This document shows positions 10,740 to 23,142 of a stretch of DNA of 64,000 nucleotides, one piece after another. The DNA is taken from NCBI RefSeq assembly GCF_026151205.1, contig NC_087076.1:1993692-2057691 (forward strand). The letters run 5' to 3'. Within the stretch, counting starts at the first letter, position 1; each line of letters begins with the position of its first letter. Source of the DNA: Bolinopsis microptera (taxonomy: Eukaryota; Ctenophora; Tentaculata; Lobata; Bolinopsidae). The notes beneath the pieces are model-generated. The model ran no database searches and had not been told where the DNA came from. It saw only the letters and a list, made by a program, of their open reading frames with translations. Both the position numbers and the translations under genes were made by a program.

Positions 10740-12600
10740 ATGTAATAAATGCTATAATGGGTATGGACTATGGAGCCGAGAATGAAATCAGTCGCTCGCT
10801 TTTGATCCCATGTTTATTGAATCGTTATTGCCGAGTATAGCTGCCTTCAGGTAGTTACTTCTTTATCTCAACCTATTGCAATTGTAAATGAATGGGAAAA
10901 GCGAGTGACAGAAATTTAATTTTCGGTATCAACAGACTAGTGCCAGCAGTTACTGCGATAAATGCGGTTAAGTTGAGGTGTAACTGTAATACATCATACA
11001 CCATTGAATTTGATCATACTATACACTATACAGGGTGTATCAAGTATTGGAACTATTGAATATTGAGACAATGAGATGCGCGGCGCGGCCCAGTAACGCA
11101 TCGTGATCGCGCTACAAATTCAAAATTGTAGGTTAACAACCTACCAGGACGCGCGCCGAGTTGGACTCGTCGACGGTCCAGATATTTTACGACTACGAGT
11201 ATCACCCGTTAAGCTACAAACAAATACTGGGCGGCGCACAGCCTGTCATGATTCTGCCGAATCTTTATTATTATGTTTATGGTTTGAACATAATAGCCTG
11301 GGTGAGTGGGATGCTTATATTTATTTATTAGGTAAACTGTAAAGCTTTAAGGGCTCTATATCCAAAGGGCTCTTTATCCAAAGCCCTTGACCCTTGTGCT
11401 TGCAGTAACGCTTGCCCGCAGCGGCGCGAAAGCACATGGTTAGGTGAAGCCTTGCTACACGTTGCACACCGGCCGGCCGCGTGCGATCAAAAAGGGTTGC
11501 AGCGTCACAGCGTGTGCAGTGTGTCAAGTTAACAGTGAAGCTTTAAGTTCCTGATCCTCTCACATACAACAGTCCAATCACTTACTCATACTGGGCGGCG
11601 CTCAGTCTGTTATTCTGCCGAATCTCTATTCTAATTCTATATGTTTTGAACATTATACTTATAGCCTGGGGTCCCCAGGTAAACCAATCACAAGCCTTTT
11701 TGCATATAAATGCACTAGCAACTTGTTCATATGTCATAGTTAATGTTATCCCATGATAATGATAGTTTCGAGTCTCAATTATTGGCACGCATATATTCAA
11801 TATTAGGATGCAGTAAAGCTATCGGACTACGATAAATTGGGACTTGCCACCCCATGGCAATATTAAAATATATTGACTCTGTTACAACGTTTCGGTTCCT
11901 GTTAATATAAAACTTCGTTACAAATTGAACAAATTGAACTGGGATATAATAATAATATGGCAATACTACACCTCAGATCAATAAAATATGATATGTATAC
12001 CAGCGCAAATGACAAAGGCTGTGATGGTAATGAAACATACTTTTGTTTTTTCTTACTATTGTGATTGGCCAAATTTATCACATCGTTACCCCCATTATCG
12101 TTTCACTAAGTATCGTTTCTACGATACAGGCGGGTCATACAACGCATGACAAAGAAGAGCTAAGTGTGAACTGTAAAGCACCAAGAAAGAGATTAGAAGT
12201 AAAACGGAGCATTAATTATGGTGCTTACTTGAATCAGTAAGCGAAATGAAATACTTCGTATATAAATAAGTTCATCGTAAATAATTACTTTTAAAACGTC
12301 CTATTATATTCATAGAAAAAGCAGAACTTGAGTGAGTTTCAAAGAAAGACGTGTTAAATTAAATTCGCTACTACGATCAGTCCCTCGGGCTAACAAATGG
12401 AATAACTTGTACAACCAAAAATATCAAGCTAAAAATACCTGAACGTGCAGTATAAAAGCACAAATTAAAAAGAAATTACATATTATTACGTCTGCTTTCG
12501 ATTTCAATATACAAATTAAACTGATAATAACTTGAGAGAAAATAAAAATCGAGTGCATATAATGCTAGGGGGTAAAAAGACAGGTGAGATGGCATGACCA
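10740..12600. other. Intergenic region with two diverged micro-MITEs
   Basis: No exon recognised. A GC-rich patch (11070-11240, with GCGCGGCGCGGCCCAGTAACGC) and a micro-MITE-like block at 11225-11300 are followed by a better copy at 11580-11684. The rest is AT-rich. The 3' UTR of the minus-strand ARID2 gene should lie in the right part, below 12609. Confidence 0.5.
11581..11684 (+). mobile_element. Micro-MITE (TTACTGGGCC family), diverged copy
   Basis: Contains TACTGGGCGGCGCTCAGTCT and ends GCCTGGGGTCCCCAGGTAAA. The 8 bases CCAATCAC lie on both sides (11573-11580 and after the last A of the element), which fits a target site duplication of 8-9 bp. Confidence 0.6.
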
Positions 12601-12608
12601 TGGTATCA

Positions 12609-13608
12609 TCACCTAAACGGTGGCAGATGGGTGATGAAAACACCTTCTTCTGAGTCCTCTGTAATACCAGAAGTGAGGGCCAAAACGTCTGTCAGCACTC
12701 TGCCAGCTTCTTGAGAAGACATTGCTATCATAGCAAACACTCCCTCGAACCTGGACACATCGCCCACTAGCTCGGGGGTGAAAAACACCATGTTCCGGAT
12801 GATAAGAGCGATGAGGAGATGGAGGGACTTGGTGATGGGCGTTTCTCGTGGATCTGTCCAGGGTAGCGTGTTGGAGAGAAGCAGTTTTACTTTCTCTCGC
12901 GTGTATGAGCACGACGGGATGTGGGATAGAAGGGGAGCTCGCGCGTGGATATTCTGAGAAGTTAAGTTATTATATCACAATATTATATACAATAATAAGA
13001 GCTAGAGTTAGCACAATTGTGACGTATAGTAGTGTTACTACTAATAATTTAGTAGCAATTTTTGTGTTGTCTAAATGGCAAAAAACTGTGCTGATATTGA
13101 GCTACAAAGTCAGTCAGTTGGAATTATAAAAGCAAACTAACCTTGAGATGGAATATAAGAGAATATCTAGATCTAGCGCCAGCAGTCTCGGAGCAGGTAG
13201 CCCACATGCAAGCAGTGGGGCTCTCTGCTACATGTTTACTTAACAAGTGGTTCCTCAAATCTACTTCTCGCTCAAAACCACTGGAAGATATTAATATTTT
13301 ATTAATGTTTCTGCTCTATAATACAAAATCATAGAAACCTTTTCGTATGTCTACATTTATATATTAAACTTGTATTAGGTTATTTAACTTGTAATAGGTT
13401 ATTTAACTTGTATTAGGTTATTTAACTTGTATTAGGTTATTTACTGCAATTAACTTTAAAGACTCTGCTCACCCGGAGCAGTTTTTCCAATGACAAGGAT
13501 AAGAATGGATGGAGGGCGGGAGGACTAGTTTACGTTTCCTCTCAGTAGGAAGTGATGGGCCGCAGGGGGTGGTGTTGGTAGTTGGGACACTTCCGGCACT
13601 TCTTTCCA
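12609..13608 (-). CDS. ARID2: ARID2 exons 18-20: two C2H2 zinc fingers and conserved C-terminus
   Basis: Finger 1 spans the exon 18/19 join: PCHWKNCSG plus GFEREVDLRNHLLSKHV gives Cx4Cx12Hx4H. Finger 2 (ACMWATCSETAGARSRYSLI, then FHLKNIH across the exon 19/20 join) matches the vertebrate finger with CLWEGC ... RFSFITHLQDKH. The last exon has ETPITKSLHLLIALIIRN (vertebrate GPITKHIRLTAALILKN) and a helical end, with the stop at 12609. Confidence 0.9.
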
Positions 13609-16600
13609 CTGAAAAGAGAGGAAGTAACACTAACATCTCATTTTTATGGTTCACTATATCATATAATATAACTTATCGCAACACTACAAATCTATTAAAT
13701 TTATTGAGGACGTTACAAAAGGAATTGAGTTAATGTAGTCCGAGGAGTTCTAACTCTCCTGGCGTCCTAAGATGGCGTTTCTTTTGTCTCATATAATATG
13801 TATATATGTAATATGATTTCTGAAGTTAGTACCTGTAGAAGTAGTAGTTGTAGTAGCAGGAGATGAAATAGTAAGAGCAGTGGAGCAAATAGGAACAGGA
13901 CGGGGAGCTATCCGAGTTAGAGGTCGTTTACCCCCGGGGACATGGGCTATCTGGGGGGACACACTCCCTCCTCCTACTCTTTGCTACAGGGATAGTAAGT
14001 TAGCAAACAACACTATAAGCTGACGTAATTAAACTCATTATATGTACTAGCAGGAACCCGTCAAACCTTTAAGACTGGTGTCAAGGCTCTTTGGTGGCCG
14101 GATCAGTTTCCTACCCTAAAGTCTCCCAGTAAAAATAATTATTACCTATTTAATTCGCGTTTTTGACACCACTTGGGGGTCCAAATTTTGGGTACTAAAA
14201 TTCTTATTCCTTGGCCGATTTTCGATTTTTTCATGCTGATTTGAAGGCCATTATAGCATTTGAATCAGTTTAAAAAGTTTCAGTTTTATATCTTGTACGG
14301 TTTTTGCGGAAACCCGTGTTAAAGTTGATGCCGTGGTGTCAGTAAAATGGTGCGGATAAATAAATATATATTATATATCGTCTCGCTTTATATATAGTAA
14401 GATTATACTAATCAAATGTTTAATATTTCTCAGAAGAAGACCGTATGTAAATGTGATCAAATAATTTAACACTTGAAGACATACGTCTACTAGACGGTGC
14501 GTCTAAACAGATAACCGTTGGGATATTAACCTGGTTATTAGACATGAGAGCGACTGTACCGCCAGAGCCGTTAGTCATCAGTTTGAGGGGGGAGAGGTGA
14601 GCCATCTTGATGGGACTCAGCTTGGCTGGGGAGAGAGTGTAGGTGTACCTGCCAGGAGCCGTGCACACCACTGGCTCAGAGTACACAGTGGTGCAGGAGG
14701 TTGTTACTGATGTGTTGGAACTGACTGAGGAGACACGCCCTCCGGAGAAGGAGGATGAGGAGAGAGGAACCAGGATTTGTTTAGTCGGGGACCCTGTTTG
14801 GGAGGAGATGATGACAGGGTTAGGGGCGGAGTTGATGAAGACAGGAGCTGAAGAGAAGAGAACCTGGTTAGAAGGGGGTTCAGAGGAGGGATGGTGAGAG
14901 GGTGGGGAGGTCTGGGTGCCGATAACAAACTGTTGCACTGTATTGTTAGGGGTCTGCTGGGGTGCCAGCAACACCTGGTTGTTGGTTTGTTGAGACTGGG
15001 GCAACACGAGGACCCTAGTGTTGTTCTGCGGAGAGAGGATGACTTGACCTTGAGGGACCTGGCCTTGAGAAGCTATCAGGATCTGTCCCCCAGAGTTAGG
15101 GGTCTGCATGATAACTTGACCGTTACTAACGGATTGCTGGGTGATGAACACATGTTGAGGGCCAGTAGACTGGTTTTGGGACAGGATTATTTGCCCGGGG
15201 TTGCCAGTAGCTTGAGGAGCAAGGATAAACTGGTGACTACCAGCGGTCTGTGACTGAGAAGTCAGGAGGACCTGGTGACCACTCTGCTGCCCCTGATTTT
15301 GCTGAGCTATGATTATCGGCTGACCAGTGTTGTGTCCTGATGTTGCTATGAAGATTGGCTGTCCGGAGAGGTTTTGAGGTTGTTGAGGTTGGGATACGAA
15401 GACTTGCTGGGCAGTACCCTGATTGTGGGGAGCTAGCAGGATCTGTTGTGAGGTGTGGTGTTGGTTGTGAGGCAGCACCAGAACCTGCTGAGCCCCACTA
15501 TTTGGCGGGGACATTATCAGACGCTGTTGGGGAGACTGCGGTAACACGTACATCTGCTGAGAGGATCCCGCCTGCTGGTTAACGACCATCAAATTCTGCT
15601 GTTGACCAGGCACTAGCACTTGAAACTGCGGACTTGTGTTAACAAACTGAGTGTTTGGTTTCTGGGGTGATATCTTAGCCAGACGAACTGTGTTGTGGAA
15701 ACTGTTTGGTGTTGTTGGGTCAGTTGTCATGGTCTGGATTGTGGGGGACATTTGAGAGACAGATCTGGAGTTGATGTGACCTGAGATAGATATGGGAATC
15801 AGAGAAACGGCAGACATAGGTTCTCCTGATTGGTGGTTTGATACCACTGTCTTCAGAACAGTTTTTCTGGAGTCGGGAACTGGTGAAACCAGCACTTTTC
15901 TTTGGTTACCCGGATTATTTAGGATTTGAGGACTTGGGCCCAAAACGGGAACGTTTGACTGGATAGTTTTCTTAGGCGAAGTCAAAGGACGAATGTAGTT
16001 ATCCACTTCAGCTTCTGATACAAAGATATCGTTATCGATTTTCAACTTGTCTGATTTTCCGGTCGAGTTTTCAGAATTGCGGTCGAATATCGAAGAGTCA
16101 GGTTGAAAATGAGGTAGAGGGGAGAAGGCGGGATCATCTAACACGGAACTGGAAATATAGTTGAGATGGTCCGCAACCTCCGAGGAGGATTTGGGAGTCG
16201 GTACTGACACAGAATCATAGGGTTTACATCCAGGCTGCTTCATAGCTTGATCTCCATGGTTTGTAATAGTTTTTTCTGAAGTTTGCGATCTTTGCTGTTC
16301 AAAAATTGAGGAATCAGGCTTATCAAAAGTCGGAGATCCTTGTTTCTCGAAGGTTGGAGATCCAGGCTTGTCAAAGGTTGGAGATCCAGGCTTATCGAAG
16401 GTTGGAGATCCAGGCTTATCGAAGGTTGGAGATCCAGACCTATCGAAGGTTGGAGATCCAGGCTTATCAAAGGTTGGAGATCCAGGCTTATCGAAGGTTG
16501 GAGATCCAGGCTTATCGAAGGTTGGAGATCCAGGCTTATCGAAGGTTGGAGATCCAGGTTTATCGAAGGTTGGAGATCCAGGCTTATCGAAGGTTGGAGA

Positions 16601-19600
16601 TCCAGGCTTATCGAAGGTTGGAGATCCAGGCTTGTCGAAGGTTGGAGATCCTTGCTGATCGAATGTAGAGGAAGTGGGCTCGTCCTTGTAGGATTTTATC
16701 TTCTTAGAGTCTGGCTGAGAGCGTTTGAAAACAGGGGAAGAACATCTATCAAACGTCGGAGATTGTCCATCGTCTTTTAAAGAAGAATTATCTTTTTGTT
16801 TGTCGAAAGTGGGAGACACTACCCTCTCGAAGGTCCTATCATAAGTTGGTGAGTTAGGAGTGTCGAATACTGGCGAGGTTGGTTTAGAAGTGTGGGCTCG
16901 TGCTGCATTCTCTTCAATCTGGGCAAACACAGTGTTATCCAAATTGGAAAGAGGAAATCAGTGTCAGAATGTTATGATTATATTCCTATTAATAAATGCA
17001 TGTCTGAGCTCTTGGGTTAAGAGTTTATAGTTGAGAACTCCCAACATTACAGGGTAAAATTAACATTACTTGTCAGGTGATCTGGCCAAGGAAGCTCTGA
17101 TCAGAAAGTTAGTTTATCCTGTTTGAACTTTATGCAAATCATCGTATCATTTACGAATCACTTATGAAGACAAAAAGCTGAAGTTTTACCCGCTGTTTTT
17201 TCTCTGGAGTAGTGGATAGATCGAGCATGAGAGTCTTCTTATATTGACTGTACTCGCGGGGCTGCTGCAGGTTGAACCGATTAAAAGCGTTGTTTGGTCG
17301 ATTATAGGGCGACTCTCCAGACAGCCTCCTCTTAGCACTGTACGTCTTGACAATCCGGGCTGGCTCTGGCGGGTTGGGGAAGTCGTTGTCCTCTGGTACA
17401 ATGCGGCCTGGATAACAGTCATGGGTTGATAGTCGGCGGTAAATTGTAATTGTACCAATATTTGTTGAAATAGATTATAAGTGATAATTTATTGTGTCAT
17501 GTAAAGATTCTCAGGTTCTATCAAAGAAAAATTATCTTATTTTTCTAACCATCAATATCTTCGCATTCCTCGATGATTTTCGGGTCAGATTGGTCCAACT
17601 CTTCAACAATGATTTTAGCCACTATCATGGCACCTTCATATTTCTTCTTCCTCCGTTTTTTCTTCCCAAACTCCTCATCTTCATCATCAGAACTCCTTAT
17701 CTCCTCCTCCGACTCCTCCTTTCTCTCCGAGACGAACTTGAAGGCATCGTCAGCTATGTCGGTTAAAGGGAGAGGGTTGATTTTGACTTTAGTGGCGAAG
17801 GGAGGCTCAGCTTTGAAAGGCTCAGGTTTGGAAGGCTCAGGTTTGGGAGTACTGAACTGAGTTATGGGCGTGTTGGGGCGGGAGTTTCCTGTTTTAGGGG
17901 CTATGCTTTTTATTTTCATATAATATGCTTGTCCGTCTGAACTCCTGAGAAGGTTAAACTGTTATTATGTTGGCCGAACTGGGATTTAAAATTAATTTCA
18001 ATTTATAAACTGCATCCAGGAAGGAATGAAAATAGCACAATACGAAAAGTATCTTCTCACGTGGAGGCGGGCTGAGCGGGTCTTTTGAGCCAGTCCATGT
18101 TCTTCACCACGAACTTCATAGTAGAACCTACACTGATCTTCTGTCTCAAAGAGCCGGGGAAGGTGTTGGAGAGCAGGGTGAAGAGCTCTGCAGGAGACAC
18201 CACACCGGTCTGGGGTCCTGGTCTCACATTAACTGCCTTCACGTACTTGTTATACACAGCACACCTGCAAACAGCAGGTCAGTATCTGGCACTGCAGGTT
18301 TGCGACTTTAGGTAGCTGTCAAAGTGTGCAAGTTTATAACTTTATAATTTTATAGGTTTATAATTCTAACATTTCTGACTTACTTCAGTAATATGCTTCC
18401 AGGACTAAATTGGAGATTTTGCTTGACCCAACGTTCGGCAAATGAAACAGGTCCCTTAACTTTACCTACATCGACAGATTTCTGAACTTGGTTTTGCGTA
18501 ATTGAACCACTTTTAATTTCCTGAAAAAAATTATAGTCAATCTAATATCCCCCTAAAATCAAATTTAACTGAGGATGACTTAAAGTTTTAGGTTTGTTAC
18601 GGACAATGACATTTGACTGGTCGTAACGGAATTGTAATAATATACATAGTTAATGTTAAACAGTGAGAGATTCATGCCAAACATACCGCAGCTGTAACTC
18701 TCACATCGGTCCATTCTGCAGCATTCCGTTCCTCCAGCAGCTTCCTGGGTTTCCGTTCCACGAATCTGAGAACTTTAACTCCGCGATGTTCTAACCTCTC
18801 AGCAGTGCAGCTGAACAGATCAACCAGGGTGGATAGGATATGGGGTTTTGACAGGAATTGTTCACAAGGGTGTAATCCTGCAAGTAGTATTCGTTACTGA
18901 ATTGGTTGCGGAAGAGCCTGACTAGACAAACTGAATATAATGGTTCAATTATTACAACAGAAAGGGCGTTTGGAAATAACATACCCAAACTTGTCAATGA
19001 ATACATAGACTCGAGTGCGGAGTGAAGCAGCTGTACATCAGGCACAAGCAGCAGCTGACAGATCAGTTGATACTGCTCTGCACCAAGATTGTCTATCAGG
19101 TGAGTGTGATTATCGGCGATGGAGCACAAACTAGTTATCACCTCGAGGCCTGAGAGTGAATTTAGGGTCAAAATGATTTCATATCGTCATGAATCATTGT
19201 TGTTAGATGAACGGAAAATAATGAAGATCGATCTAGTGTTTAATAAACTAGCTGTCTGTTCTAGTTAAGAAGGATAGGCAGACAGCTGCAAGCAGGGCCA
19301 ATGACAGTCGCATCCGCATTCATGTGACCAGAGTCGAGTGCGCGGCTCAATAATGCGCGCGCGCCAAACATAAACACAGAATGCCCACTGCAAATGTACT
19401 TTACTCCCAACTGAACGACAAAATTTGTGGAAATTGTGCTAGTAGTTTGCTACGAAAAGTTCCAACAGGGCATATTGTCACAAACAACACAATACAGACA
19501 CAAAATTCCGACCATGGCCCAAGCAAGTCCGTCAGATGCCCAATTAAAGAATTTAGTTCAGTTCAATCCAAAGGAATAAGACGCACCTCGATAGTTTTAC

Positions 19601-22600
19601 TGGATAGTTCTCCACAAATAGCGCGCCAAAAACACGTGAAACAAACGCGCGGCGCTCGGCGGCAAACATCGTCAACAGCTCAAAATGAGGGTTCAAGTCC
19701 TTAGGAAGTAAAAGAAAACTGGGAAAGCCAACAAACCTGAAGTTACAAGGAATCTGTCAGATGATGTGAGATACAAAGGAAGCTTCTGGAAAACTTGAGT
19801 TGAGAACAATGGTACATGTTCTAGTTCTACCTGCGGAATTGTGGTTTGAAGTTTCTCTTGTAGGATTAATTCGGAGAAATCAGACATTCCAAAAGAAAGA
19901 TTAAGAGCTCCTGCTCTACGTACGGTATTAATTCTATTCTTGTTAGAGTCAAGTCGAAAAAATACATGAAGGTCACTAATCTGAGGAATATTTACAAATG
20001 TAGACACTGAGTCTGAGGAATGATATTAATTTTAGTTATTAAGTTTGAAATGTTTAATCGCTTATCCCTAACATCACAGCGCCGGTCTAGATTATCTGGT
20101 CTGTCTACGTACATATACATAACACATAATTACACGAAATACCATAAAATTCATCATACAACTGTACATTGCAGAAACTATTCCAAATATGTAGATCTGA
20201 ATGTGCCTCGAGGCTCTTAAAATACGATTCATGGGAAAATAGCTGTTGTTTTGTTACGCAATAAATATGAATGATTGTACGTAATCGGTTTTAAACAAAG
20301 CAATCACACTGATACCTGATTAGCAAGCACTGCTAGGATCTGAACTCCGTTATTTCTGATGGGTACACAAGAGGAACTTAGACACTGAAAATAAAGAGAT
20401 CAGGGAAACTTCAGACAGATAAGTAATTAATGATGACCATTAATAGTAATTTTATTAATATGTACTACTTATCTGTTAAATTCTCAGATATAAGGTAGCA
20501 GATATCTCAACAAACATTGTATATGTACTAAATACTTATTGGGCTTATTGTACGTGTGCAAGAGATATTTGGAGCTCCAGTAATTTACCTGAACTAAATA
20601 CTGCATAAACACGTCACTGTGCAGGAGAAACTTAGCGTTACTTTCAACGTGAGACAGGTTGCCAAGTATAACACTGATCTGAAATTCGTTAAGTCTGTTA
20701 AATTATGGGTAAAACATTTAGAAGTTGTTAATATGTAATATACACACTAATTAATTAGTCGTAAACACTAAACAGGCCGTGGTGTACATAACAGACAATG
20801 TACAATGTCCATTAGAAAGTAGTCTAATGCTTCAAATAACGTCACTATCTTGATATGTACATAGCTTTAAATGAACCTCTTTCCCCTCTTTTGAGTCTTT
20901 ATCCCTTATAATAATTTACCTGTATAGCCCTTGTTCGCTGAGCCTGAAGTCCGGTATTAAAGAAGTGAGAGTCTCGCTGAGTGTCCTGCCAGAAGTCGCA
21001 CATTCCATCGTCATCCCAATACCTGAAACACAGTGTAACAACACTTGAATACACTACATTGGTTATTTACAAAGACTGTTAATTGTGTAATTAAGGACAT
21101 GTCAAGTAACAAGGTTGCAACATAAATAATTAATAGCACCTGAGCAGCACACGTCATTATAAGTAAAGGGGGTTATCAGTCAGAAAAGTAATTGTAATTA
21201 ACTGTTATACATTATGTACTCTGTGCACATGCAGTGTATAGTGAATATAATATAGTTTACCGAGTATAGTATACATTACACAATGTATACCATGTATAGT
21301 ACAGTGTATAGTGTACAGTACAGTCTACACTGATCAGTGACCAGTGTCATGTGTACTATTTAAAGTGTACAAAAGGATCCAGTAACGATGTATTAGTAAT
21401 AAACCATGTCATTACTTTACTTTATAGGTACTTGTGATTGACCATGTTACTGCATTACATTACTTTATATGAGGTATACAATTGTTGCAATACCTTGTCG
21501 ATTTATTAGGAAACATATTTGGACATTGAAATCCTAAACTGTAATTAAATGTAATTACATATTAATTACATATTAATTACATAATGAGGCTAATCACTCA
21601 CTGTTCAGTGGCTTTGTCGAGGATTCCAGTGTTTGCTACAAGAACAGGTAGTAATCTGGGGTATTTGGGGAGGGGCAGGGCCCAGGACTTGGTCATCCAG
21701 AGTAACATATTGAGACCAAACTGCACTTCGTTAGGCAGCCCACATTCCAGCTGTCTGATTACCGGGTTCACCTCGTACTTCTCTGAATATATATGTGTTA
21801 TACTGTTTACATTACAGTACCAGCTGCTTTATTCATAATACGTATCTCACGATTAGAATTGAAGGATTATAGTTGGCAGTCAAGTCCATTTTAAATGAGA
21901 TACTAGGAAAATTTAGGAACTTTGAACTGTTCATTCCGTGAGCCTCATACTCCTAGAATTTTAAATTAAAGAAAATAACAATTTCTAATGGAGAGTGTAA
22001 GTAAGGAAAATCCTCGCATTATAAGACTAGAGGGAACTAACTGAATTAGAAGGTTCAAGACCGACCTGGTTCGCCTGAAGGTTTGGGTAGAATGCCGTCA
22101 TCCACAATGTAAGAATCTGATCCTTTACCTTCCAACACACAGCCATCAGGTATCTTCTGTTCTTTTACAGGGTCTCTAGTCGGTGTGACACCCGACACTT
22201 TCCCTTTCTCATTCGTTATTATACTTCCTGGTGAAGTATTGATAATATTAGATAGCATATTGAGACACGCCACCTTAGGACGAGAGGAGAATTAGGATTC
22301 ATCAGACTACATTAAATCAATTCCTTCTGTAACGTCCTAAATAAATTTATTTAATTGTAGTTGTGAAAATAGTTTTAAATAAATAAGAGGCATCTATAAA
22401 GTCAAAACACTGTCCATAAAATAACTAACCTCGAAACTGAGCTGTTTTATCCCAGATGTTGTCCACAGTTCTGACTATAACTGGCGGGGTAGCCCCTCTA
22501 GAAGGTGACATTCCTCTGGATCCCCTAGCAGGCGATGCAGCAGAGCCCCTAGCAGGCGAGGCCCCTCTAGAACCCCTAGAGCCCCCTACTTTAGGGGAAG

Positions 22601-23061
22601 CAGGTCTGGTACAGGTTGAGAAGGTCTTGTTGGTGTGAATATTGTATCTTATAGGAGCAATATTATAGCGAGATGGGTTTAACTTAACAGGAGTAATAGT
22701 GTTTGTTATGCTGGGTGGAAGAGTGAGAACTGATCTGTCCTTATCCTTGCGCTTCCTATAAACACGTTTCTGTCGCGGCATCTCGCTCTCACTGTCCCGG
22801 GGAGCTGCTTCTTGTCGAACCTTCTGGCTGAAGGGCATCGCTTTGGGAAAGGGGACTCCTGATAGCTGGGAGGAACTCTTCTCGTAGCCCTCAGCAATGT
22901 ATCTGTTGTAGATCTTAAAGAGGACGATAGCGTTTATATCTCCCATGTAGCCCATTTCCTCTGCTACCCTCCTCCATTCCTCCTGATCGAGTACAAAAGT
23001 TTAAATTGTATCCACACTCATTAAGGAGTGACTTAATTAAATAGAGAGACAAATCATGACC

Positions 23062-23142
<81 letters not shown>

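Noticed and set aside
14643-15582. Plus-strand frames opposite ARID2 exon 16
   Set aside because: The minus strand carries a recognised, spliced protein; these have no homology or splice structure.
16306-16780. Three long plus-strand frames of RLEIQAYR, GWRSRLIE and SKVGDPGL repeats
   Set aside because: Antisense shadows of the 24-bp repeat in ARID2 exon 16.
18057-18264. Separate small gene ending RPAQPAST
   Set aside because: The TGA overlaps a donor (CAC|GTGAGA), and the frame continues in phase into exon 14 of ARID2.
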